64,000 nucleotides of DNA, taken from Tardiphaga sp. 709. GTDB lineage: Bacteria > Pseudomonadota > Alphaproteobacteria > Rhizobiales > Xanthobacteraceae. The position numbers and the translations under genes are program-made. Positions 7,409 to 16,922 of the stretch are shown piece by piece (the stretch's first letter is position 1; each line of letters opens with the position of its first letter). Under the pieces are notes generated by a model. The model made no database searches, had not been told where the DNA came from, and worked only from the letters and a program-made list of their open reading frames with translations. Location of the stretch: NCBI RefSeq assembly GCF_032401055.1, contig NZ_CP135529.1, positions 5,020,501 through 5,084,500 on the forward strand, given 5' to 3'.

Positions 7409-8638
7409 TCAGCCGTCGATCTTGCCCGCGATGATCGGGCCGAACAGCTCCCACTTCTCGCCCTTGAAGCGCTGCATCTGCAGCTGCTCGATCGGGTAGA
7501 AGTCGGTGGCCGAGGTCGAGATGGTCACGCCGGGCAGCAACGTGTCGGGCGCGAATTCCTTGAGGTTGGCTGCTTCCTTCATGATGTTCGCGCGGGTCAG
7601 GTTATCACCGGCCTGCTTGAGCACCTGAACGATGGTCTGCGCCTGACCATAGCCATAGACGACCGAACCGTCGCTCCTGTCCATGGTGGGCGCATATTTG
7701 GCGAGGAAAGCGTAGAATTTCTTCATGCCCTCGTCATTGTCCCAGCTGGAATCGGCGCCGTCCTTGGCGTAGTTCGCCGACAGGATGCCCTGGGCGATCT
7801 CGTAACCCGCCGGCTTCATCACGCCGCCGACCGAAGAGCCGACATTGCTCTGGATGAAGGTTGGTTTCCAGCTGAGCTCCGCCACTTTCTTGATCGCCTG
7901 CGCAGCGAATTTTGGCGTGGTGAAGCTGACAAAGGTGTCGGCATTGGTCGACTTCAGCTTGACGATGTGGGACTCGATGGTCGGCTCCGACACTTCATAG
8001 CTTTCCTCGGCGACGATCATCGATGCCGCCTTGGCGCCGAGACCATCCTTCAGACCCTTCAGCATGTCTTTGCCGAAATCGTCGTTCTGGTACATGACCG
8101 CGATCTTGGCGTCGGGCTTTTCCCGCAGCAGATAGGCCGCATAGATCCTGGACTCGCTCTGATAGGCCGGCTGCCAGCCCATGGTCCAGGGGAAGTCCTT
8201 GTAGTCGCCGAACTTGGTCGCGCCGGTGGCCACGAACAGCTGCGGCACCTTCTTCGCATTCATATATTTTTGAATCGCGGAATTCGATGGCGTGCCGAGC
8301 GAGCTGGCGATGAACAGCACTTCGTCGGATTCGACGAGCTTGCGTGCCTGCTCCACGGCCTTCGGCGGCGAGTAGCCATCGTCATAGGTGATGTAATTGA
8401 TCTTGCGGCCGTTGATGCCGCCCTGATCGTTGATCATCTTGAAATAGGCTTCTTCCATCTTGCCGATCACGCCGTAGGCGGAAGCGGGCCCGCTATAGGG
8501 CATGATGTTGCCGATCTTGATCTCGGTATCGCTGGCGCCGGTGTCGTATTTTTTCTGGGCGAAGGCAGTGCTGCCAAGGGCCGCACTGAGGGCTGCGGCA
8601 ACCGTGAACGTCATTGCACGCGAGCTGAACGAAGGCAT
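7409..8638 (-). CDS. ABC transporter substrate-binding protein, Liv/aromatic-acid type (copy 1)
   Basis: A 409-residue periplasmic binding protein of the type-I (leucine/isoleucine/valine-like, Peripla_BP_6) fold. A signal peptide covers residues 1-27 with cleavage expected after AFA. The mature start, YDTGASDTEIKIGNIMPYSGPASAYG, is the standard ligand-entry segment of this family. It is closely similar along its length to the protein at 8957-10186, so the pair arose by tandem duplication. In Rhodopseudomonas palustris a comparable set of binding proteins lies beside the pim operon; there they are thought to bind fatty or dicarboxylic acids, which I infer here. A terminator at 8744-8773 separates it from copy 2, so it probably has its own transcription. 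Confidence 0.9.
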   Translation of the reverse strand: MPSFSSRAMTFTVAAALSAALGSTAFAQKKYDTGASDTEIKIGNIMPYSGPASAYGVIGKMEEAYFKMINDQGGINGRKINYITYDDGYSPPKAVEQARKLVESDEVLFIASSLGTPSNSAIQKYMNAKKVPQLFVATGATKFGDYKDFPWTMGWQPAYQSESRIYAAYLLREKPDAKIAVMYQNDDFGKDMLKGLKDGLGAKAASMIVAEESYEVSEPTIESHIVKLKSTNADTFVSFTTPKFAAQAIKKVAELSWKPTFIQSNVGSSVGGVMKPAGYEIAQGILSANYAKDGADSSWDNDEGMKKFYAFLAKYAPTMDRSDGSVVYGYGQAQTIVQVLKQAGDNLTRANIMKEAANLKEFAPDTLLPGVTISTSATDFYPIEQLQMQRFKGEKWELFGPIIAGKIDG

Positions 8639-8743
8639 TTCTGATCTCCCTGATCATCTGAATAAAACCGCGCGTATTCTTGTTTTTATTGAATGCTGCG
8701 GCGCGTCGGATTGAATACTTTTCCGCTGCAACTAGCAAGAAAA

Positions 8744-8773
8744 AGCCCCTCACGACTTTCGTCGTAAGGGGCT
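8744..8773. terminator. strong bidirectional terminator between the two binding-protein genes
   Basis: AGCCCCT-CACGAC pairs with GTCGT-AAGGGGCT around a TTTC loop with one mismatch. An A-run precedes the stem and GTTTTAT follows it, so on the minus strand the stem is followed by several U residues. It would end transcripts from the upstream genes (8957-13654) before the copy-1 gene. Confidence 0.75.
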
Positions 8774-8795
8774 GTTTTATTGGGCATTATCGCTG

Positions 8796-8948
8796 TCGTT
8801 CCGGGGCGTACGCGCACCTTCGCGCGTGCGAACCTCAGCCGCTCCAATTGGAGTGGCGGGGAACCTTGTAGTGTTCATCAACCATGTCGAGATTCCGGGT
8901 CTGCCCTTCGGTCGACTTCGTCGTCCTACGGGCATCCCGGAATGACGA
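8796..8948. repeat. dispersed palindromic repeat (TTCCGGGG...CCCGGAATGAC type)
   Basis: The unit begins near CGTTCCGGGGCG, contains the hairpin GCGCACCTTCGCGCGTGCG, the palindrome CTCCAATTGGAG (8842-8853) and GAGATTCCGGGT, and ends in CCCGGAATGACGATG. A second, longer copy occurs at 59670-59830, sharing AACCTCAGCC, the CCAATTGG core and the GAGATTCCGGGT block. Such units are common between genes in Bradyrhizobium relatives; function unknown. Confidence 0.75.
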
Positions 8949-8956
8949 TGTTGAGT

Positions 8957-10186
8957 TTACCCGCCGAGCTTGCTGTCGATCGGCGGGCCGAACACGTCCC
9001 ACTTTTCGCCGGTGAAGCGCATCATGCGCAGCTGCTCGATCGGATAGAAATCGGTCGCCGAGGTGTTGATCTTGACGCCCGGCAGCAGTGTGTCGGTCGT
9101 GAAGTCCTTCAGGCTGGCGGCCTGTTTCATGATGTTGGCGCGGGTCAGGTCGTCGCCGGCCTGCTTGAGAACCTGCACCACGGTCTGCGCCTGACCATAG
9201 CCATAGAGTGCCGAGCTTTCGGCCTTATTGGCGAAGGGAGCGTATTTAGCCAGGAAGTCCAGATACTTCTTCATGCCTTCGTCATTGTCCCACTGCGGGT
9301 CGAGCGCGTCCTTGGCGTAAGCCAGCGACAACACGCCCTGGGAGTTCTCGATCCCGGCGGGACGCATCACAGCGCCGACGGAGGAGCCGACATTGCTCTG
9401 GAAGAACATCGGCTTCCAGCCAATCTCGGCCACCTTCTTGATCGCCTGTGCGGCAAACTTCGGCGTTGAAATCGAGATGAAGATGTCTGCGCCCGAGGCC
9501 TTCAGCTTGACGATGTGCGAGTCGATGGTCGGCTCCGACACTTCATAGCTGTCTTCGGCCACGATCATCGAGGCCTTGTCGCCGAGGCCATCCTTGAAGC
9601 CCTTCAGCATGTCCTTGCCGAGGTCGTCGTTCTGATAGAACACGGCGATCTTGCCGTTCGGCTTCTCGCTTATCGCATACTGCGCGAAGATGCGGCCTTC
9701 GCTCTGATAGGCCGGCTGCCAGCCCATCGTCCATGGCGCGGTCTTGTACTCGCCGAACTTGGTCGCGCCGGTGGCGACGAACAGCTGCGGCACCTTCTTG
9801 GCGTTCAGGTACTTCAGGATCGCCGTGTTCGACGGCGTGCCGAGCGGACCGAACACGAACAGAACTTCGTCGGATTCGACCAGCTTGCGGGTCTGCTCCA
9901 CAGCCTTGGCCGGGCTGTAGGCATCGTCATAGCTGACGAAGTTGATCTTGCGGCCGTTGATGCCGCCCTGATCGTTGATCATCTTGAAGTAGGCTTCTTC
10001 CATCTTCCCGATGATGCCGTAGGCGGATGCAGGTCCGCTGTAGGGAATGATGTTGCCGATCTTGATCTCGGTATCGCTCGCCCCGGTGTCGTATTTCTTC
10101 TGGGCATTCGCGGAAGTTGAGAAGGCGAGAAACGCAAACGCCGCGCTCGAGAGCGCGGCGGTGCGCAGAAAGTTTCTGCAGTTCAT
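8957..10186 (-). CDS. ABC transporter substrate-binding protein, Liv/aromatic-acid type (copy 2)
   Basis: A 409-residue paralogue of the protein at 7409-8638, identical in length and with the same mature start (KYDTGASDTEIKIGN). Signal peptide residues 1-28, cleavage after ANA. Differences cluster in the middle and C-terminal lobes, which suggests related but distinct ligands. It is the first binding-protein gene after livM on the minus strand, with only 6 bases between, so it is co-transcribed with the permease and ATPase genes and is probably the main partner of that transporter. Placement beside the pim cluster suggests uptake of dicarboxylic or aromatic-derived acids; this is inference. 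Confidence 0.9.
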   Translation of the reverse strand: MNCRNFLRTAALSSAAFAFLAFSTSANAQKKYDTGASDTEIKIGNIIPYSGPASAYGIIGKMEEAYFKMINDQGGINGRKINFVSYDDAYSPAKAVEQTRKLVESDEVLFVFGPLGTPSNTAILKYLNAKKVPQLFVATGATKFGEYKTAPWTMGWQPAYQSEGRIFAQYAISEKPNGKIAVFYQNDDLGKDMLKGFKDGLGDKASMIVAEDSYEVSEPTIDSHIVKLKASGADIFISISTPKFAAQAIKKVAEIGWKPMFFQSNVGSSVGAVMRPAGIENSQGVLSLAYAKDALDPQWDNDEGMKKYLDFLAKYAPFANKAESSALYGYGQAQTVVQVLKQAGDDLTRANIMKQAASLKDFTTDTLLPGVKINTSATDFYPIEQLRMMRFTGEKWDVFGPPIDSKLGG

Positions 10187-10192
10187 AGGTCC

Positions 10193-11227
10193 TCAGTGTT
10201 TACGTAGTTTGCCTATCAAGCCCTGTGCCAAATAGGCGAGTTGCCTGGCCCCGTTCGGGAGCAGGAAGATGATGATGATCAGGATGACGCCGAACACGGC
10301 GCCAGACAGACCCTTCGAAACGTGTTCCGCAATATTCGGAACGAAGACGATGAAGGCCGCACCGGCCAGCGAGCCCGGCAGCCAGCCAACGCCGCCGACC
10401 ACCATGCCGAGAAACAGCGCGATGGCGAGCTGGATAGTGTAACCATCCGGCGCCACGAACTGCACGGCGATGGCGCCGAGACCGCCGGCAACGCCGGTGA
10501 TGCCGGCGCTGACGCCGAAGGCCAGTGTCTTGTAGAGCGAGACATCCACGCCCATCGCCGAAGCGGCGATTTCGTTGTCACGGATCGCCATCATGGCCCG
10601 GCCGGAGCGCGACTTCAGCAGGTTGACCGAGAGGATGTAGATCAGGATCGTGACCGCGAGGGTGAAGAAGTACAGCCACATGTCCTGCGACACTTTCAGA
10701 CCCAGCGAGGCCAGGATTTCCGGTGCATCAGGCTTGGTGACGACAAGGCCCTGCACGCCGCCGGTCCAGTGTTCGAACACGCCGAGCTTCAAGAGCTGCG
10801 GCATCGCCACCGCGAGGGCGAAGGTCGCCAGCGCGAGGTAGATGCCGGACAGCCGCAGTGCTGGCAGGCCGAACAGGAAGCCGGCGATGAAGCAGACCAA
10901 GCCAGCCACAGGAAGCGTCAGCGCGTAGTTGACGCCGACATGTTCCATGAGGATTGCCGATGTATAGGCGCCGAGGGCGTAGAACGCGCTCTGGCCGAGC
11001 GAGAACTGGCCGCTGGCGCCGGTCAGGATGTTCAGTGCGAGAACTGCGATGGCGTAGATCAGCCACATGGTCATCTGGAAGATGATGAAGTTCTTCACGA
11101 ACAGCGGCGTGACGATGAGCAACGCCAGGATGATCAGCGATGCCAGTGGACCGAGCGCCATTGCCTTTTTGGGAACGGCGGTGACCACAGGAGCAGTGGA
11201 GACGTCTTGAACGGTGCTCATGATCAA
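10193..11227 (-). CDS. livM: branched-chain amino acid-type ABC transporter permease LivM
   Basis: A 344-residue inner-membrane protein with a soluble N-terminal segment of about 25 residues followed by roughly nine to ten hydrophobic helices. LALNILTGASGQFSLGQSAFYALGAYTSA (read in parts) and the EAA-like loop MAIRDNEIAASAMGVDVSLYK are signatures of the LivM family. It forms the translocation channel with LivH, driven by LivF and LivG. Its ATG overlaps the last bases of livH (11224-11227), which points to translational coupling. The name follows the family; the substrate is likely not a branched-chain amino acid, given the pim genes alongside. Confidence 0.92.
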   Translation of the reverse strand: MIMSTVQDVSTAPVVTAVPKKAMALGPLASLIILALLIVTPLFVKNFIIFQMTMWLIYAIAVLALNILTGASGQFSLGQSAFYALGAYTSAILMEHVGVNYALTLPVAGLVCFIAGFLFGLPALRLSGIYLALATFALAVAMPQLLKLGVFEHWTGGVQGLVVTKPDAPEILASLGLKVSQDMWLYFFTLAVTILIYILSVNLLKSRSGRAMMAIRDNEIAASAMGVDVSLYKTLAFGVSAGITGVAGGLGAIAVQFVAPDGYTIQLAIALFLGMVVGGVGWLPGSLAGAAFIVFVPNIAEHVSKGLSGAVFGVILIIIIFLLPNGARQLAYLAQGLIGKLRKH

Positions 11228-12102
11228 ACTCGCTTCACGATGGTACGGCCGAACAGGCCATTGGGCTTGACGACCAGCACGGTGATGATCAACGCCAGCG
11301 CGATGGGCAGCTTCAGCTCGTTACCGACACCCGGGATATAGGTGCCAACGAGGTTCTCGAAGACGCCGACAAGGAACCCGCCAATGACGGCGCCGAGCGG
11401 GCTCGTCAGACCGCCGACGACGGCCGCGGCAAATCCGTAGATCAGGACGCCGCCCATCATGTTGGGCTCAAGGAACACCACCGGAGCGATCAGCATGCCG
11501 GCGATCGAACCGATCGCGGCTGCCATGCCCCAGCCGAGTGCGATCATCCATGACGTGTTGATACCGACCAGCCGTGCCGATTCAGGCAAGGTGGCGGCGG
11601 CACGCATGGCGAGACCGACGCGGGTGTAGCGGAAGAAGATGAACAGCAGGACCAACAGGATCAGCGTCACGCCGATCATGCCGGCCTGATGCGTTGAGAT
11701 CAGCTGGCTGCCGAGGAACGGCGACGAGCCGAACGGGGACGGGAACTGTTTGATGGTGAAGTCCCAGGTCAAGCCCGCAACGCTGTTGATGATGGCGAAC
11801 AGCGCAATGAAACCGGCGACGTGGGTCAGCACCGGTGCCTTGGCGAGTGGCTTGAACAAAGCCCGCTCGATGACGATGCCGCCGACAAAGGAAAAGATCA
11901 GCGTCAGCGCGAAGGCGCCCCAATAGGGAATGCCCCACTGCATCAGCTGCCAGGCAATGAAGGTCGAGAACATCGCCATTTCGCCTTGGGCGAAGTTCAG
12001 GTGGTCGATCGCCTGGTAGATCATCACGACAGCGAGCGCCATACAGGCGTAGATCGCGCCGGTGGCGATGCCAGCCAGGACTTGGTTGGTAAAGAGTTCC
12101 AT
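11224..12102 (-). CDS. livH: branched-chain amino acid-type ABC transporter permease LivH
   Basis: A 292-residue permease with about eight hydrophobic helices. The N-terminal block IATGAIYACMALAVVMIYQA followed by LNFAQGEMAMFSTF is the hallmark of LivH proteins, and AAATLPESARLVGINTSWMI is the cytoplasmic loop that contacts the ATPases. ATG 12102 was chosen because AGGGGAAACG sits just upstream; the longer frame to 12135 would run through the livF stop region and lacks a family counterpart. It pairs with LivM as the membrane part of the transporter. Confidence 0.92.
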   Translation of the reverse strand: MELFTNQVLAGIATGAIYACMALAVVMIYQAIDHLNFAQGEMAMFSTFIAWQLMQWGIPYWGAFALTLIFSFVGGIVIERALFKPLAKAPVLTHVAGFIALFAIINSVAGLTWDFTIKQFPSPFGSSPFLGSQLISTHQAGMIGVTLILLVLLFIFFRYTRVGLAMRAAATLPESARLVGINTSWMIALGWGMAAAIGSIAGMLIAPVVFLEPNMMGGVLIYGFAAAVVGGLTSPLGAVIGGFLVGVFENLVGTYIPGVGNELKLPIALALIITVLVVKPNGLFGRTIVKRV

Positions 12103-12131
12103 ATCGTTTCCCCTAAGAGGCGGCCGCCCCC

Positions 12132-12845
12132 TCAATATCCCAGATACGATTTACGGACGTCTTCATTGTTCGCGATCTCGTCGGCGGTGCCGGACATCAC
12201 AATGCGTCCTGTTTCGATGACATAGGCCTTGTCGGCGAGTTCGAGCGCGAGCTGTGCGTTCTGTTCGACGACGAGGATGCTGACCTTGTCCTCGCGGTTG
12301 ATCTTGCCGAGGATCTTGAACAGATCCCGCACGATCAAGGGCGCAAGGCCGAAGGACGGCTCGTCCAGCAGCATCAGGCGGGGACGCAGCATCAGTGCGC
12401 GGGCGACCGCGAGCATCTGCTGTTCACCGCCGGAGAGCGTGCCGGCCTGCTGGGTATGGCGCTGCTTGAGCACCGGGAAGTGGGCATACATGCGCTCGAT
12501 GTCGTCACCGATCGCCCTGGTGTCCTTGCGGCTGATCGCGCCGAGCTGCAGGTTCTCCTCCACCGTCATGGTGGTGAAGGTGCCGCGGCCCTGCGGAACA
12601 TGGGCGATGCCCAGCCGCACGATGCTTTCGGTCGACTTGTTGTCGAGCTTCTTGCCCTCGAACTCGATCGAGCCCGTGGAGCGGATCATGTTGCAGATCG
12701 ACCGCAGCGTGGTGGTCTTGCCGGCACCGTTGGCGCCGAGCAGGGTGGTCAGGCTGCCTTCCTGCAGTTCGAATTCGAGGCCGTGCAGCGCCTGGACCTG
12801 GCCGTAATACGCACGCAGGTCTTTTACGTGAAGCATCGCGGTCAT
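12132..12845 (-). CDS. livF: branched-chain amino acid-type ABC transporter ATPase LivF
   Basis: A 237-residue ATPase. Walker A is GANGAGKTT at 37-45, the ABC signature is LSGGEQQ near 137, and the Walker B region reads LMLLDEPSFGLAP, the GLAP ending being typical of LivF. It energises transport through LivH and LivM at the cytoplasmic face together with LivG. Its start overlaps the stop of livG (12842-12845), so the two are translationally coupled. Confidence 0.93.
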   Translation of the reverse strand: MTAMLHVKDLRAYYGQVQALHGLEFELQEGSLTTLLGANGAGKTTTLRSICNMIRSTGSIEFEGKKLDNKSTESIVRLGIAHVPQGRGTFTTMTVEENLQLGAISRKDTRAIGDDIERMYAHFPVLKQRHTQQAGTLSGGEQQMLAVARALMLRPRLMLLDEPSFGLAPLIVRDLFKILGKINREDKVSILVVEQNAQLALELADKAYVIETGRIVMSGTADEIANNEDVRKSYLGY

Positions 12846-13654
12846 GAGTCTTTGTCTCCCAGATAGGCCTTGATCACAGCAGGGTCTTTCTGGACGGTAG
12901 CGGGTGTGCCTTCAGCGAGCTTCTTGCCGAAATTCAGCGCGACCACATGGTCGGCGATCGACATCACGAGACCCATGTGATGCTCGACCAGCAGAACCGT
13001 CACGCCGCGATCGTCGCGGATGCGGCGGATCAGGTCGCCAAGGATGTAGACTTCCTCGTGGTTGAGACCGCCTGCGGGTTCGTCGAGCAGCAGGATCTTC
13101 GGCTCAGCGGCGAGCGCGCGCGCGAGTTCGACGCGTTTCTGGGTGCCGAACGGCAGTCCGCTGACGATCGTATCGGCAACGCCATGCAGATCGAGATAAT
13201 CAAGGATGTCGTTGACGTCCTTGTTGATCGCAGCTTCGCCTGATCGAACCCATGGCAGCTTCAGCGAGTCGCTGATGATATCGCTGTTGGTGCGCGCATG
13301 TTTGCCGACGCGGACATTGTCACGCACGGTCAGGTTCGGAAATAGCGCGACGTTCTGGAAAGTACGGCCGATGCCGATCTCGGAAATCTTGTGGGCCGGA
13401 CGATTCAGGATCGTCTGGCCGTCCATCAGGATATCGCCCTTGCTCGGCTGGTAGAGCCGGCTAAGGCAATTGAACAGCGTGGTTTTACCTGCGCCGTTCG
13501 GTCCGATGAGGCCGAGGATATGACCCTTCTGCATGTCGAACGAGACGCCGTTCAACGCAATGATGCCGCCGAACACGACGCTGACGTCGCGAACCGAAAG
13601 CAGCGGCGCCGTCGATGCGACGGGCGCGCGCTCTGCGAGTTGTGCCTGCGTCAT
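12842..13654 (-). CDS. livG: branched-chain amino acid-type ABC transporter ATPase LivG
   Basis: A 270-residue ATPase with an N-terminal extension of about 18 residues. Walker A is GPNGAGKTT at 51-59; Walker B reads ILLLDEPAGGLNHEE. The signature loop reads GLPFGTQKRVE instead of the usual LSGGQ, a substitution commonly seen in LivG-type subunits. The insert after Walker A (IGIGRTFQNVALFPNLTVRDNV) is also LivG-like. It is the first gene of the minus-strand transport operon livG-livF-livH-livM-binding protein, starting 63 bases from the iclR-type gene end. Confidence 0.93.
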   Translation of the reverse strand: MTQAQLAERAPVASTAPLLSVRDVSVVFGGIIALNGVSFDMQKGHILGLIGPNGAGKTTLFNCLSRLYQPSKGDILMDGQTILNRPAHKISEIGIGRTFQNVALFPNLTVRDNVRVGKHARTNSDIISDSLKLPWVRSGEAAINKDVNDILDYLDLHGVADTIVSGLPFGTQKRVELARALAAEPKILLLDEPAGGLNHEEVYILGDLIRRIRDDRGVTVLLVEHHMGLVMSIADHVVALNFGKKLAEGTPATVQKDPAVIKAYLGDKDS

Positions 13655-13717
13655 GTGCGGCGACCCTCGATCGTCTGCTGCGGCGAAGTTTTCCGCAGGT
13701 CACGACGATGAAGGCTG

Positions 13718-14584
13718 TCAGAGCCCTTCAACAATACGTGCAACTTTCCCTCCTGATTTGATTTTTTTGCTGTCGAGTTTTTTTGATTGTGGCGCAGCTG
13801 CTCCCCCGAGCGCCGCTTCGATGTTCCTTACCATCGTCAACAGCCGAGGTCCAATATCGTTGAGCAAGCGCTCTTCCGTGAAACGAAACGCGGGCGCGCC
13901 GCAATTAAAGGCATATGGACCGGTGCCGTCATTTAATGTCATCGCGACACCGGCCGCGTGCACATCGTCCTGCCACTCGCCAGCCGAGATGACGAAGCCA
14001 TGGCGTGCGACCATTTCGCCAGCGCGTTCGAGGCCGTCGCGCATCTTCGACCAGCGATGTCCGTAGTGCTCGCGGAATTCGCGCAATAATTGGGCACGCT
14101 CTTCCGGCGGCAGCGCCCAGAAATAGGCGCGGCCCATCGCCGTGGTTGCAATGGGAATGCGCGAGCCGACGTCGAGTTGAACGCCGACGGTGAGACTGGA
14201 ACGACTCTGCCCGAAATAAATCATGCTCAGCCGATCGCGCGCGCCTACTGCGCAGGCACCGCCAGTCTGCCGCATCAATTCGTCGCGAAACGATTCCGAG
14301 AGATGCTTAACGCCCAAGTTCGCAAGTGCAGCATAACCCAGGGCCATAGCTGCTGGCGCGAGCTGATACTTCTCGAAGCGTGGCACAGGTGTAAGGTAGC
14401 CCAACTTCGTGAGTGTGTAAGTCAATCGCGAGATGGTTGGCTTCGGCAATTTGGTGCGGGCGGCAATCTCCTGATTGCCGAGAAGCCCGTCATTGGGGCG
14501 AAATGCACGCAAGACATCCAGGCCGCGAGCCAATGCGACGACGAAATTGCGATCTGTCGCCACATTCTTCGCTGGACGTTTCAT
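13718..14584 (-). CDS. IclR family transcriptional regulator, divergent from pimF
   Basis: A 288-residue regulator from ATG 14584 (a TTG three codons upstream is possible). Residues about 15-75 are the IclR winged helix (ALARGLDVLRAF, then NQEIAARTKLPKPTISRLTYTL). The remainder is the effector-binding GAF-like domain (residues 95-260). The C-terminal tail is rich in Lys and Ser. IclR proteins often control aromatic or fatty acid catabolism and respond to a pathway intermediate. Position, divergent from the pim operon and upstream of the transporter genes on its own strand, makes it the likely regulator of both; a candidate operator lies at 14690-14704. Confidence 0.88.
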   Translation of the reverse strand: MKRPAKNVATDRNFVVALARGLDVLRAFRPNDGLLGNQEIAARTKLPKPTISRLTYTLTKLGYLTPVPRFEKYQLAPAAMALGYAALANLGVKHLSESFRDELMRQTGGACAVGARDRLSMIYFGQSRSSLTVGVQLDVGSRIPIATTAMGRAYFWALPPEERAQLLREFREHYGHRWSKMRDGLERAGEMVARHGFVISAGEWQDDVHAAGVAMTLNDGTGPYAFNCGAPAFRFTEERLLNDIGPRLLTMVRNIEAALGGAAAPQSKKLDSKKIKSGGKVARIVEGL

Positions 14585-14689
14585 GCTTCCCAAAATTTGG
14601 TTTTGTCAGTTTCATACGATTGCACCACGGCCCTCGTTGACAAGGGACGCTCTTCAAAATAACCCTCCGTGTCAAGATGTGGAATTAAA

Positions 14690-14704
14690 TTTCGCAGTGC
14701 GAAA
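14690..14704. promoter_or_regulatory. candidate IclR operator in the pim promoter region
   Basis: TTTCGC-AGT-GCGAAA is a perfect 6-3-6 inverted repeat in the 161-base divergent region, 41 bases before the pimF start. IclR-family operators are short palindromes in such positions. The assignment to the neighbouring regulator is inferred; no second exact copy was found in the same region. Confidence 0.5.
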
Positions 14705-14745
14705 CTAAGAAAATCAGACCAGTAAACGTAGCCAAGGAGAATGCC

Positions 14746-16833
<2,088 letters not shown>

Positions 16834-16859
16834 TCGAGATGATACGGACGCTGCCTGTT

Positions 16860-16882
16860 CTCCTCCCCCTTGTGGGGAGGAG
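16860..16882. repeat. hairpin between pimF and pimA
   Basis: CTCCTCCCC (16860-16868) pairs with GGGGAGGAG (16874-16882) around CTTGT. It belongs to the same short GC palindrome type as those at 21019-21176 and 22391-22545. No T-run follows, so it is more likely an mRNA-stability element than a terminator. Confidence 0.6.
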
Positions 16883-16922
16883 ACATTGGCATTGTGCCTT
16901 CCCTACGTAAGCAGGCTACTCA

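Noticed and set aside
6575-8644. 689-codon open frame on the plus strand
   Set aside because: It is antisense to the binding-protein gene (7409-8638) and to the gap; composition is typical of the shadow frame of GC-rich coding DNA, and it overlaps two real genes.
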